From NCBI RefSeq assembly GCF_029852145.1, contig NC_079975.1, forward strand, positions 26,913,364 to 26,977,363: DNA of 64,000 bases, written 5' to 3'. Both the position numbers and the translations under genes were made by a program. Below are positions 41,923 through 55,549 of this stretch, piece after piece. This stretch comes from Microplitis mediator. Taxonomy: Eukaryota > Arthropoda > Insecta > Hymenoptera > Braconidae. Within the stretch, counting starts at the first letter, position 1. Each line of letters begins with the position of its first letter. Under the pieces are notes generated by a model that did not search any database, had not been told where the DNA came from, and saw only the letters and a list, made by a program, of their open reading frames with translations.

Positions 41923-44900
41923 ACACGTGACTGTAAGTGCTAGCGGTAAATTAAGTAAGTTAATTGTTAAAATGTTGATAAAAAGGACATTCGAAAGTGT
42001 ATATTTCTCAGCGGATTAGCGTCAGCTCGAAATTCACACGGGAATCATCATCTGTATTGTATCGTATCGTAAAAAGCCCCTATCTCTTGGGTCTCGGGTC
42101 ATGCGTATCGTAAATGAATTACCCATATCTACTAGCACACTCGAGTCTACTCTCTCTATATATATAAATATATACATATATACATGTATGTTCATAGACC
42201 AGCGGATATGCTATCTCCCTTATGTATAGATATATATATTTCCCACACTGCTCACTTCCGGTCAATTGTACTGAACTTTATTTCCTCCAATGAAACACTA
42301 AATAACTTTTTTCGTTCATTTCCATTCGCTTCTCGGGAAATTAAACGATAAACATTTGAATGCTATTAATACTTACGGTTACTCAAAAAAAAAAATAATG
42401 AAAATGCAGACGGATAATTTAATTTAAAACTATAAGTTTATAGCTCAGAGCTATCGGAACGGTTTAAATGTACATATATTTGCAAAGCTAATCAAACGGT
42501 CAGTTAGTATGGTCGGAGTTAGTCGCTCTAGTTTCTCTGGTCAAACGCCCGTCCCTTGAGATCTAAATCGAGATGGATAACTCGAGGACTTTCCCTAATC
42601 AGACTAAAGTGGATTCAGAAACTATCCTCTTGATTTTACAAATTCCTTTCGGATCAATGGCCCGTTAGTATTCGTAATTTGCCTGATTTACTCAGTCCGG
42701 TAAAATTATCAGCGCGTTTAGTGATTTTGAGAGTTAATCAACACTATCAGTCAACAAACAATTCCACTTTTCACTTCCCGGCCGCCAAATCGTCCGATAT
42801 TAATGTCACCGACGTAATTAATATTTCTGTTTTGTCTTGCAGAGGCGGTCGCAATAAATATACTCGAATTATTCAAGGTAAATTTGAGTTCAACTGACGT
42901 TTATTGTGGCCGAGTGAGGCCAATTTGTAAATCGGTCATTTAAAAAAAAATTTACGAGGCTTTTTTTAGTCAAAAAGTGTAACCGACTCTGATACAAGTG
43001 CAAGGTAGTTTTGAAAGCATTAGTATGCAGGCAGCATGAGAGTCCAGAGGCATAACCGCAAGTATTATTCTGAAATATGATACCAAATAGCATTGCCCTC
43101 CGGTTACCACTCACATAATAATAATAACAATAATATGCACATGTCGCGGCAACGAGTTACGAGTATTCTCGGCTCGGCAGTTGGGTGACGCGGTGCGATA
43201 TGCCACGTACAAAGTTATTTTAGCGAAATAAAATGACCTTTTTTTTGCACCACAAGAGTGTCATGAGCCGTGAGAGCGTTGCGGCGAAGAGATCCTCGAG
43301 GGTGATCCGACGCACGAGATATTTTCCAGATCGACCGGGTGAGTTCATCTCGAGATCGCACACAAGTACGCTGTTTATTGTTGCCAATAAAACTGGACTG
43401 CCTCATAGGTTTCAGGCCAAGGACTTTCTGCTTGTTTATTTTTATTCATTTATTATATATATTTTTTTTTGCCATTTGCAGTTCAATAAATCGCTGGGAG
43501 AAATAATAAATTGGTGCGGTTGGATGTTGATCAAATGGCTGTAAATATTAATTTAAAGTTATTTAAATACTGCATAACAAAAAGGTTTATGCAAATTAGG
43601 ATGAAAAAGGTTGGATTTAAAAGTTTAATATAACTAACGAGTAGTGGAGTTGTGAGTAATGTCCTGTGGGGCAACAGAGTTACGCCCTCGTTCTTTACTG
43701 TCGACATTCAGCCAGATATTTAACAGCCGTTCTGTTTTCACCTACACCCTACCGGGAGCATGAGCAAACACGAAACCCTACCAAATAGGACGTAACATGC
43801 ATCAAGACACTTTTATATATAATAAAATAACTAAGGCGGTACCCCACCGGCGGTAATTAATTTTATGTAAATAAATAAAACAGATTCAGTCGGTTGGTGG
43901 GTCGGTAATTTATTAAATGTTTTATCATTTATGAAGCTTATTATAAATTAACCTTCCCATCACGTACATTCTTATCGTAACAATCCTGGAAAACATCTTA
44001 TTTGAAAAATACTATTTGAGCTTTTCTGCCCCACAGAAATGGATAAAAATAAATATAAAGAATGAGATAAAGAATAAGAAAAAGTGGAAAAGGTAAAGTT
44101 ATATCATTTATCTCAGGTTATTTTCATGCTTATCGTTACCAATTTATATAACTGAGTATGTGTGTGTGTGTGTGTGTGTGTGTTTATATCAAAAACAGTT
44201 TGTATATGAAACTGTGTACGGAAGAGATACTCATGTTCTGTTTGTGACAGATTCGATGTAGCAAAAGCTGTATATACTAGCTAGGGTACACTCTTCACCG
44301 CCCAGTACCACTATTGTATCATTGTGTAATCGGATGTATAAATGCTAGCCCATTCACCTAGACCGTTTCTGCTCATATATATATACATGTACATAGATTT
44401 CAGTCATGTTTTAGGGGACAATGTCTACATAGCTGAACATGACAACTTTACAGGGTTTGCGTCACAACCAATGATCAGATATACAAATTTTATAAGCATT
44501 AATGCTTGTTGTTGTTTTTTTTTCTTAATTGGACGTCAAAAAAATTTTCGTCCTTTGACTCCGATCGTTAGTGAAATTTCAGAGCCTGTTATTTTGGATG
44601 GGCATTGGAATGGAAAAATGTCATTTTAATTCAAAAAAGGATTTTCGTCCTTTGAAAAATATAAACTGGCAAAATGGCCTTAACTCTATTTTTTATAAAT
44701 AAATAAAAAAAAATTTTAAGCGAATTTCTAGTCGCGGAATTGGAATTCCTGTATTGCGAACTTTAAACCGGTTTTTTTTTCTATTCCTGTCCGAGTATTT
44801 TTTACGGAAATTTCAGTAATTGAATTTTTATGAAAATTAAATCATCAATTGTCGTAGAACAAAATATAAATAAATGGAAAATGAATTCTTCTAGCGATGG

Positions 44901-47900
44901 AACAAAAAATAGAAGTAATAATAATAACAATTACGCTTGGAAACGTGAATATAATTTTCGCAAGGATTTCAAGCCTGAAATTAAAAATATAAATAGATTT
45001 GAAAATTAAAAAAATTAAAATGTACATAGCTTTTGTTTCTATGACTATAACTGGAACTCTCGTTCACGTCAAAGCATTCCCAAAGAGCCTTAGTAATAAA
45101 AATAATACGAAAGATGAGAATTTTTTTATTCCTTCAAAGCCACAAAGAAGAGCGTGTTAATTTAAAACAAAGCTTTGATTAAATATTTTTATACATCAAG
45201 ATCCATTTTATATCTCTCCAGTCAAGATGTTTTTTTTTTTATTTTCATTTCGACCTAATATTTTATTTATACTTCAGAGAAAATTTCCATCCTACGTCGA
45301 AATTTCTTAACAAACAAATACTTGATCTGTCGTTTGATGGCAAGCAACAAAAAAACGACAAAAACAAAAAAATAGACGAAACAAAGCTGCCTTTGATTAA
45401 AATTTATTCCAACGTTTTTTTTATATTCCGTAGATTCCTTTTGTTTGAACAACGAATATTCATGGGATAACACTTGAAATCCGCTTTGCTCGACCTCTAC
45501 ATTTTTTTATATTTATCGAAGACAAACACGAGCGCTGCAATATCAAAGAGTTTAAATTTGATTTCGAATAATTCCGCTACTACTGTATCCTCTTTTTTTC
45601 AATCCCGTTTCTCTTATTTATTTATATACATATATATTTCACTAGCGAATGGAAAAAAAAATATTTTTCCATCGTCACGTAGGAATATTTGAATCAGCTT
45701 TGTTGATTCTGTTGATTCCCACTGAAACTTTTTCCGCCTCCCCTCAATAACAGTACATGGTATGCTCGCCGATAATTGCCGAGTGGAATGGAAGTGAAAG
45801 GGCGAGGAAAATAAAGAGAATGGAAGGGTGACGAGCCCTACGGTTCGATCGGTTCGCTATTTCCGGTATCGTTCCAATCGACAGCAAACGCTAATTCCCG
45901 AAGGGCGTAACACTCCTCCCCAAACTACTGGCCCCATCGAAAACTGTTGCATAGCAATACCGATCTGGCGATCTGCTGATCCCAAGTTGTCCTGCTTCCG
46001 CTCGCTAGAGAGCTCTGCACACACACTCGTCCACAAAACTCTCATCGGCCCTCTGTATCTCCGAGGCTCTTCTCCCCTGTAACCACCACACTACACTACA
46101 CTGTACACACACGTATCGACATTGGTTCTGATGCAATCCAGCCCCTTTCGATACTGCTGCAGTGTCGAGTGATTTCACGTTCGAGGCCGCCTGGGCCAAT
46201 TTGTGCCGAACCCCGAGCCAATCGTTATAACTATTGACATTTAGATTCAAATTTTATTTATTTTTTAATTTCCGTTTTATAAATTCTATATTTTTTCGAC
46301 AAACATTTCATTTATTTTTCAAGATAAGGGCATCAACTGCAAAGTTCACGGTTCGAATCCCCATCTAGGAGCTTCGAATTTAAAAAATTTATTTTTACGA
46401 TGTTGTCACCAAACGGCAATTTAAAGTATTTTATTTAAGGACAATAAAAAGACATTTAATTAATTTTAGTTGAGTATGGACAACAAAGTATTAACAGTTT
46501 GGTGTAACAGTAAATAGGAATAAAAATAAAAATAAAAAAAAATAATAATATAATTAAACGAGGCGAAAACATGCAAACGATGAATTTAGCCGTGACCCAA
46601 TTCCGAGGGTCCTCGGACAAAGAAAAAAACGACGTCTTTATTTGGTCATTAGCTTCCAACAAAGGCATTAAAAAAAACGGTCAACTGAAGATAGACATTT
46701 TTCACAACAATTACCGCATAACTCGTCACCAAAACGGCCGACAATTAAAACAAAATAAACCCAAAAGTATAGTTATTTATTATGAGCAGCCTCGGCTCGT
46801 ACCTCCGTCGTCGCCGATTAAATACTCGTGGTGACGTGTAATGGACAAAAAGCGGTTTATAATAATTATTTTTTGTAACCATTAGCGGCGATTGGATACC
46901 ATAATCTCGTGAGTAAGCCCCCGAAGGAGGCCGGGAGATTTACAGAATTACAGAACAACAAGTCCTGGGCTCGGGAGCCAGCTTGTCATCGCAAGCGTGA
47001 ACGAAATGCCGCCAGTATCTCCGCCTGTCAGACAACTTTTTTTAGTTATTAAAAACAAGTGGTCAACCAGCTTAAATACTTAAGATCTTACAACGGAATT
47101 CCCTTTCCTTGCATCTCCGATCAAACATGATACCTTTCCCATATTACCCTCCATCGGGTATGCGCTCGACTACCCACGCCTCTGGACTGCTCTGGACTCT
47201 GGGACCCGGATTATTCTGGTCTCCATCCTTCCCATCACCGACTCAACCACGAGAAAAACAACTTTTTATTATACTAAGTATACCTCGTTAATATTGCTAA
47301 CAACCCCTTATTAGATCCTTAAACTTTTTTTGATCCTCGTTTGACCGAGTTTGTCGGACGTGCTAGATGGACGAATACCTTCGTTATTAAATTATTATTA
47401 ATAATTTTACAACACATCGAGCCATGGGAACAGACCAAAGTACCGACAGATAGGATGCGCTTGTTTATTATTTTTCGAATACCCCGTTTTTGCACTAGGG
47501 CTATTGGCTGTGTTTGCTTTACCATCAATATTGGTTGGAAAAAAAAACACCGCTTCAGAAACCGGGGTACGGATTGTTTTCATTAGCGTTGTTGCTGTTG
47601 GTGTTGCTATTATCATTATTATTTTTGAAGTGAGCAATAAACAGGTTGGAGTGGCAGGAAAAGTGGCTTTTTGGAATGAAATTAATGCGATGCTCGGGGG
47701 TATAGCTTGCTTTAAGATCAATGAGCTTGGATATGAGCCGAGCGTGGTTGCAAATAGGTTATAATCTAATTTTAATCATTTGCGGAGTAGCATTAGCATA
47801 TTCAATCTGAACGGTAATTACTCTGGTGTGTTCCATCTTGCGTGATAAAAACTCCTGGTAGTCTTGAGCCTCGGTAAATTGGCTCAAGAGTTACTTTTAA

Positions 47901-49130
47901 TGCTAGTACCGAGGTTCGCTTTACACTCTTGGGGTTTTTGAAACCTTATACTTTTTCAAGTGATTTAACAACCGAGTCACGTTGTGGGTTCGCTCTAGTG
48001 GAGTCTCCTTTTTTTACGATTCTAATTTTTTTGTTTGACCGGATGTTTGGGCATGTACGAACGAAAAACAACCGAATAAACTGACCAGTGTTTTCAATTT
48101 TATCTCTCAAGTTATTTAATTTTAGTGGCCAGTACTCACTTATGTTACGATGAAACGAACGCTTACCTGTAACATAAAAATATATATATCTTTAGATTTT
48201 TTTTTATTAAAAAGGAAAACTTTTTGCGGTATAAAAAGAAACATGCCTTCGGGAGGATATTATGTATTGGGTATAGAAAATGTTGGATTTACTTGTAAAA
48301 AAAAAGTTTTATAGATAAAAGATAAAATGTCTGTTAGGTGCAAAGTAGAGCGAGGCATTATGCTTAGAGGCATTTCAAACTGATAAGAAACGCTCTCGAC
48401 TTGATTGTCCTAAGGGAAAACGCAACCCAGCTTTTCCATGTCATATATTTTAACCCAACAATTCCGATGCCTGCATCAAAAGTACTTGCCTCGAGCCCGC
48501 TCTCCAATTCCCTTTGCCCTCAGTCTGATTATTGCCGTAAAAAAATATATCAAATAATTAAACGACTAAATAAGAGTAGTATCCAATGGCATCTCCGAGC
48601 TCATCAGCCCATGATTGCTTTGATGTAAAAATATGAGATTAAAAACTCTAGTGTAATTTAAATTGAAGAAACCGCGGTAATAATGTCATGAGTCAATATC
48701 GCAAACTGATATATATAATAGGTAGTCAAGTGAGTTGATTGCAATCAACCAGCCACCTCCTTTTAATCACGCCCCCGTATCACGTACGCCGGATGTTGCT
48801 CTGGCGTATCTGACAGCTCTGGATATGTGTGTATACATTGAATGTACGTTAATGTACACGAAGGTTGTTCCATTTCTGCCACTTTGTGTCGACATGATAT
48901 ACACTTGGATGTTATTTTTTCTGTTACTTTATTTTTATTTTGTCCCAGGGCTCCCTGCTCTTGGATTGCCAGGTCGTTAGGACGTGTCCTTAGTATTTAA
49001 TGGTGGCATTTTGCCTCGCATTGATTTCTGGAATCGAGCCAGCTCAAATCACGTACTGCCGGTTTTAATTTCGCTGAGAATATTCCTCACCAAATGCTAT
49101 TATATACTTTGTTTCATTATCTCTAGTTGG
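41923..49130. other. Long stretch without a recognised gene
   Basis: Base composition becomes more even than in the array. Open frames at 42679-42897, 43233-43544 and 46571-46834 are short, show no domain I know and have no linked exons, so I do not call them genes. A TG microsatellite lies at 44157-44183 and a TA-rich one near 42157-42205. A tRNA-like T-arm word (GGTTCGAATCCCC) is near 46348. The rest is unassigned and could be intergenic or intronic. Confidence 0.5.
44157..44183. repeat. (TG)n microsatellite
   Basis: A pure TG run of about 27 bases. Confidence 0.9.
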
Positions 49131-49883
49131 TAGGGGAGGGTGGGGCAGAGCGGCCCCCCTGAAATTTTGACCAAAAAAAAATTTTTTTTTTTTTCAACTA
49201 ATTACTATAAATCCGATATGTTTGCGCATTTTTACCCCTACGCATGACATTTGGGGCAAAATGGACAAGCCCAAAATTTTGAAAAAGTGATTTTTTCATA
49301 TTTTTATCGTCAAATTAAAAAAAAAAATTATTATAATTCCACATTTCTAGTCCTACGCATAACACTTGAGGCAAAATGGACCAGCCGAAACTTCCGAAAA
49401 AATTATTTTTTCATATTTTTCGGGCGTTTCTCTATGTAAGAGGCAAATTTGGTCACTAAAAATTTATAAAAATTAACTTTTTTTTTTTAGTTGATAAATT
49501 TTTGAAATAAAGTAAAATTATAGAATTAATTTTTTTTTTTATTAAATAACAATTAGTAATTAAGGTAATCGAGAGTGAACGATTTTTTACGCTTTAAAAA
49601 ATTTTTTTCGAGTAATATAAAACCAAAAATAGTTGTCAAGAAAAAGAAATACATTCTTAATGATGAAAACACTTTAAAAAAAAAAAAACGAAAAAAAAAA
49701 TTTTTTTTATCACTTTTTGAAGGGGGGCCGCTCTGCCCCACAAAAAAAAAAAAAATTTTTCAGAATTTTGGCAAAATGTCCATAAATTTGTTCGAAATAG
49801 GACAAAAGTAAAGTGATCTTATGGTTGAAAGCCACAAAAATAATAATTGGCTTAGGGGGGCCGCTCTGCCCCATCCTCCCCTA
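49131..49883. mobile_element. MITE family C, copy 3
   Basis: Ends TAGGGGAGGGTGGGGCAGAG and CTCTGCCCCATCCTCCCCTA are good inverted repeats. It is longer than copies 1 and 2 (753 bp) because of internal repetition. Two segments with CTACGCAT(G/A)ACA and GGGCAAAATGGACAAGCC or its variant follow each other at about 49238-49330 and 49353-49430. A third internal GGGGGGCCGCTCTGCCCCA block lies near 49724. There is no coding capacity. Confidence 0.8.
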
Positions 49884-52800
49884 TGTTATCAATCTACATT
49901 ATTATAAATGCTGTTGTTATTTAATTTTAAACACCTTTCAGCGAAGCCTTTCAGCGAGTAATCAATTAGCGTAACTGATACCATCATGAAATTATTTTAA
50001 CCATCTCCAAGATCGTGTTTAGTCCCGTTACCTACTTGATCACGTTTATTCCCAAGAAATCGGATCAGTAAAAATAAATAACGTGAACGCGTTTTAGGTG
50101 CCAACGTTACCGTCTTTCCCACTTCCCATTTCCAATCCTTTTACTTGTTAGTATAAAGATAAAAAATAGTTAATAATTAGTTTGCTCTGCTCGGGAAAAA
50201 AGATTAATGATCATCTGGTTAAATTTTTCTATTTTTTTTTCTACCCGGTCTTTAATTTTGCTGAGGGAAAATATTTCTTGGCAAGTTGGCACTCGGAGAC
50301 ACGTCACGTACCGTAGTAACGAGACGCTAGGGAAGATAGAGGTAAGCCAGAGCCAGACCAGGTAAAATGATCACCGGCGAGAGTCTCTAACAAGGGCGAG
50401 TATTTCTCACGTTACACTAGGTCACACGCACACACTGTCCTCGGGGATTTAACGTGATAATTAATCGGATTATTGTGAAATAGCACTCTAACATATTTTA
50501 CATGAGCGCCAAGATTACATTTATTTAATTAAACTCATTGTGACACTAGTTCGACAATAGCCTGAGTCTTAGTCTTGGTCTTGGTCTTGGTCTTGGTCTG
50601 TAATTTTGTTAGAGTGGTAGCTTTTATGCTGGATATTAAACTATAACTAGAGATCTAAGATAATGACGCCGCCTTAAATGTCCCAGTAATATTTAACGGA
50701 TATGAAAAGACATTGTCGCTCAGATATGATGCACTTTGATATGTATTTAAGATTAAAGTAACGATATCTACAAGCTTAAACTACTAAATGTTTCTCAACA
50801 AGATTTCTTAATGTCGACTGTAAAATATAATTGATATTGCCGTTCTTTTTAAATTAATTCCATTAGCTGTCATTTGTGTAAAAATATCTTTGAGAGCTTG
50901 GAAACGCCGTTGAAAGAGATAAAATTAATAATTAGTGAACTAGAACGGGGAGTTTTAAGATTCATAGACTGTCACAAGTACACATGTATCCCTTGTCTGT
51001 GTGGATGATTCTGTAATAGAAGACAGTGACGTATAAATAACTGACAAGCTAATCCACCGAGGTACTAGTGCATCGTATGTGAAATGTTTAATGGGGCAAG
51101 TGTCCGTTTAAATAAGTAATTGCCGCGGCTTTCATGAGGAACATGCTAGCTAAGAGCCAAAGAGAGAGAAGACAAATCCCATGACTGGTTTTCTGAGATC
51201 GTGGCAGGAGGTCGAGTTTGTAGTTTTTGCGGCTCCTCTTTGTCTCGTACCGCCAGCGAGCCCTTAGCTCCGAGCAGTCTGCTGTATTATACACATCCTC
51301 TCTTTGAATGTGTCGGATATATGTAGAGTAGAGTAGAGTATGAGGATGTGGATGTGGATGTAGATGTGGAAGACACGCAAAGGGGAACGAGATACTTTGG
51401 TGGCATATACTCTGAAGCTAAAGTGTCTGTACGGTAACTAAGAGGACGGGTATTAGTCCCGACAAAGTCAGACTTGGCCCAGTTTGTCATCGGTAATGGA
51501 GCAGTTTTACTTCACTAGACACTCGTTGATTTCTCCGCAAACTAATTTGGATAGACGGTGTAGCAGGTTTACTTTTGAAACTTGATCTACTGGTAAGAGA
51601 ATGGGGGGTTTATACCGCAGCGTGATAACACTGCCACGGTTTCTGATAAGTGTCTTGCCTTGTCTCAGTCTCCAAAGTTATGGTGGATACCGCAGGTGTG
51701 GAACCAGCCACGAATCATCCCTCGTATTCGGTGAGTGAGTTAATTGATTTTAAAGCCTCGTTGGCAATGAATTATTCTAGTCACTTGAGTTTTAGCAACG
51801 AGTATAAAGTATTTCAGATGAAAGGTTTGCATTTTTGGTTTCTCAGGCAAAGAGTTATTGAAAGAAAAGATAATCAGCATTGTGGAAGCTGAAAAGCATT
51901 GTGTTACGAAAGTATTTCGAAGCGTAGGAACAGACTGAAATGAATTCTCGAGTATGTACTTGAGAATAGGACAGTACCGAGTAACAAGTTACATGACGAT
52001 CGTGGCCAATGGAGAACCTGAATTAAAGAAGTAGCAGCACTTGAGCAAAGAGAGTTGAAGTTGAAGTAGTAAGTTGTGGAAGGAAGTGTATCTCACAATG
52101 TGAAGCCTCAAACAACCGGGCCATGAAACGAAGACCGACTCAAGACCAAGAGCAAGACCCAGAGCAAAAGTAAGAGCAAGACCGTAGTAACCCGAGTGCC
52201 ATTAATAATTAGAGACACCCGTGTGGCCAGCGACCGGCTCTCCCAGATGTCCAACCTACCACTATTTATTGCCGTGTAATGATTATTTATTAAATTCAAC
52301 CCATCAACAATATTGCTCAACTAATTCGTACGGGGTTTAAGAGCTCAATGGAAGTTGAAGACCGTGGGCGGAAGTTATCACTTGGAATATCTCTTAAGAT
52401 CGTTTTAACATTCCGTAAAAAAGATCCGCACTGTAAATAGTAAATAAATATAATAATAAATAAGTAATGATATGTAATCTTTATTTTATCAGTAATTGCG
52501 GAGGATTATTATTAAATGATGTAGATAATAAAATAGCAACTATAAACTCGTTGTTTTGCGCAACTTTGTAATGAATCCTTAATAACGCGATGGTGTCCAA
52601 GATATTAACGATTATGTAACCGGTATATAATTTACACTCGTGCCGCAATTCCGCGAGTTATTATGTTACAAATAACCGCGGCTAAGATGTGAATTAATTG
52701 TGGGTAAATCCTTCACAGTAACCTTCAGATAATTGTCTCCAGTCGTCAAGAGCGAGGCTCTATTTATTTTTTATTGCACAACCCGCTGACAAATACAATC

Positions 52801-53731
52801 GCGGTCTTCAAATAAGGATTATTCATTTTTTCCTTCTCACACTTCTTCGGCTTTGATAGAATTTTTAACGAGCAAAAATAGTATGATGCGGAATTAATAT
52901 ATTGGGTATGGAATTGTGTAAAAGACCTTTGACCGTGGAATAACTGGAGACGGTAATTCATTGGCATCAACTGTTGGATCCTCATCTTATAAGCGGCAAA
53001 TGTACAAACGAATCAGTACAGTACAGAGAGTGTTATGTTGATGCCGCCCGTTTGCATCAGGAACCGGCCAGCAGGATCCCATTGAACACTACCGATATGC
53101 AAATCTGGTTTGTTTACGTACCGATAACAAGAAGGATCCTTCCCTGCATAAGCCACAAATGGAGAGACCGTATTCGTCGATTGTGATTCATGTGCCGCGT
53201 GTTATTTTTATTTATTCCTTACAACCTTACGATTAATTGTAATAAGAAATGGTCTGCTCAAGGCTGGCGCAAAAAACAGTTTGTTCAATGGGAATAAAAA
53301 AAAAACAAGCAAGTAAATAATAATAAAGGGAAGGCTGCTCGGTGTAGAAAAAATCGATGCCACTCCTGCGCAATCATAAGCATCATGATCATGATCACAT
53401 GTTAGGATGCTAATTTATTCAGAGCTGTTGATTGGCGATAAAGTTTCCGAGAATAAATGAAATATACAATGGATGAAGAGAGGACTACTACTACTACTGC
53501 ACAACTGCTGTGTAAGCGACCTCGTCTGCTTAAGAAACTGTTAAATGTCGTTGATCTTACCGAGAAACTGGTGGACCTTGAAGCTGTTTTTTTCCTCTCT
53601 TTTTTTCCTTTTCTTTTTATACAACTTTATTTAATTTACTTCGTAACAGTATTGACCATAACATTGTTTTTGTCCAGCGAGACATTTGTTTTCATTTTTT
53701 TCGCCGTGATAGATGGATAGATAGATAGATA
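49884..53731. other. Noncoding stretch with simple repeats
   Basis: I see no convincing gene. A TCTTGG hexamer array is at about 50567-50600, a GATGTG-rich stretch at 51338-51370, an AGAGCAAGACC-rich stretch at 52130-52185 and an AGAT run at 53712-53731. The remainder is unassigned. Confidence 0.5.
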
Positions 53732-54241
53732 CCCGAGTCAAAATTTAAATCGTAGATTGAATGTACAAGACGTTGAAAACGTAAATTCAACCTTTGAAGA
53801 CGTAAATAGTCATAAAACATATTTTAGACGTAGCTGACCTACGAAAACGTAAATAAGACTTGCGTAATCGTAAATTGTAGATACAACCTTTCAAAACTCG
53901 CAATAAAACAATTAAACTATATCGGAAACATTTAATTGCCAAAAGACATGTCTAACAGTTAGAAGACAAGAAATAAAAATTCTTAGCAGCTGTAGAAAAA
54001 TATTTTGGGCCTTGCAGGAGATAACTCTACTGATGCCCAGTTTCTCGAGCTGTTTTGGGTCTTACGGACTACCTAGAAGCTTGTATAGATAAAAATGTTT
54101 CCGATATAGTTTAATTGTTTTATTGCCAGTCTTGAAAGGTTGTATCTAAAATACGTTTTACGCCTATTTACGTCTTCAAAAGTTGAATTTACGTTTTCAA
54201 CGTCTTGTACGTTCAATCTACGATTTAAATTTCGACTCGGG
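53732..54241. mobile_element. Foldback element G, copy 1
   Basis: CCCGAGTCAAAATTTAAATC on the left and GATTTAAATTTCGACTCGGG on the right begin inverted arms that continue through AACGTAAATTCAACCTTT and AAAAGTTGAATTTACGTT to the inner AAACTATATCGGAAACAT and ATGTTTCCGATATAGTTT. The arms total roughly 160-210 bp around a ~140 bp centre. ATAGATA flanks both ends, within an AGAT microsatellite. Confidence 0.85.
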
Positions 54242-55050
54242 ATAGATAAATAATTATCTTTGGTGATTGACATGACATGCAAGAGCCGTGGAAAGCCAGT
54301 GCAGAATGTGAACTTTCTCTCATAAATAGTGTACCAAGGGATTGAATTTCTTAAAAGAAAACAACAAACAGTGTGTTGTGGAACAATGCTCCTGGTATTT
54401 AATCCGGTGGTGTCTTAAAGGCTTGTGCATTGTTCTCGCATTCATGCGGCGTTTCGTCGAGACAAGACGGCGACACGCTGGTTGGATAGCGTCGTAATAC
54501 TCGTGTCTTTGTCGCGGACAGTGTGCTCTTACCATCTACTTCCACTTGTGCTTGTACTTGCACATCTACATCCACATCGACTGGTATCACCATTGCCACT
54601 GCCGCTGCTTGGCAATACACAGGACGAGTATATTGTTTTAGCTTAGATTTAATTAAGTTATGAATATCCATAGCATTGTCCCTCACCGGTTCACGGAATT
54701 CTAATTAACTCAAATCATATTAATTAATTAGAGTGAGTTACCACAATTAAATTAATTACCAATAAATGTAAGCCGAAGAATACGTAAAACTGGACTGGAC
54801 TGCAGTTAATGAACTCAGCTATAAATTACGGAATAAAATAAGTGAAGGAAATAAATGGTGTTTGAGAAACAGATAGACTCAGCATTGTCCCGGTGACCGA
54901 CACTTATATGGTTGCTAGCGACACCGCAATGGTTACTCAACGCCGCACACAATTCCGCATAATAGCGACAGGTTCAAGGTGGGACAGACAGCCTGGCTGC
55001 GCCTACGTAAGCGTGTCCTTAGTCTGCAGATGAGAGACCGGGGTGAACGC
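54242..55050. other. Noncoding stretch before a candidate promoter
   Basis: No gene is supported. Short open frames on both strands near 54400-54690 arise from low-complexity ACATCTACATCCACATC-type sequence. Confidence 0.5.
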
Positions 55051-55107
55051 TATATAATATAACACTGGCTACAACTGCTCAGGCATATAGCATATAGCTC
55101 GCTCAGT
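55051..55107 (+). promoter_or_regulatory. Candidate TATA-Inr core promoter
   Basis: TATATAATAT at 55051-55060 is followed by TCAGG at 55079-55083, about 30 bases on, and by a canonical TCAGT at 55103-55107. The spacing suits an arthropod TATA-initiator promoter. It would drive the open frame at 55430. No experimental evidence is visible. Confidence 0.35.
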
Positions 55108-55429
55108 GTAGTGTAGTGTAGCAGCATCGTTATTCACGGTGCAGCCAACGATAAAGACAGGGACAGACAGAGACACGGAGTGAGAGTCTTGGTACGTCTG
55201 GCTGATTGAAGTGCAGAGACATTGCTCGGACATTGTGCACGTTTAGAAGCGGCTTAATCAGCCATTGTTGGGTTCATTGTGTTCTGTTGAGCAGAGAGAG
55301 AGAGAGAGAGGGGGCCAGGAAAAGAGCTGGTGGCAGCAAAGCTGCCCGATAGAATGAGAGACTGGACTGGGATCCTTGTGGTAAAGTCACCAGGCTTGCA
55401 AGTCATGTGAAGAACGCATCACACCCTTG

Positions 55430-55549
55430 ATGGAAACCACCACGTCCTCGTCCTCAGCACATCGTTACGACAATACTTTTACCTCCTCATTTGTATTCGT
55501 ACTCTGCTACCTCATCATAGTCAATTCCTGTGTATATTCTGCGAAATAG
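55430..55549 (+). CDS. Possible first coding exon with signal peptide
   Basis: An ATG opens 39 codons starting METTTSSSSAHRYDN and containing the hydrophobic run FVFVLCYLIIVNSC, which looks like a signal peptide or anchor. Possible splice donors GTGTAT and GTATAT lie at 55530 and 55532, before the in-frame TAG. If real, this is the first exon of a secreted or membrane protein whose other exons lie beyond the window. Short upstream ATGs exist (for example 55353). I cannot name the product, and the exon may be chance. Confidence 0.25.
   Translation: METTTSSSSAHRYDNTFTSSFVFVLCYLIIVNSCVYSAK

Noticed and set aside
42679..43544. Two plus-strand open frames of 72 and 103 codons as genes
   Set aside because: No recognisable domain, no signal or linked exons, and low-complexity hydrophobic ends. 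They may be chance.
46329..46375. Complete tRNA gene at GGTTCGAATCCCC
   Set aside because: Only the T-arm portion fits. I could not find a matching A box and acceptor stem upstream.
46571..46834. 87-codon plus-strand open frame
   Set aside because: No known motif, no promoter or splice context. Length is within chance for this window.
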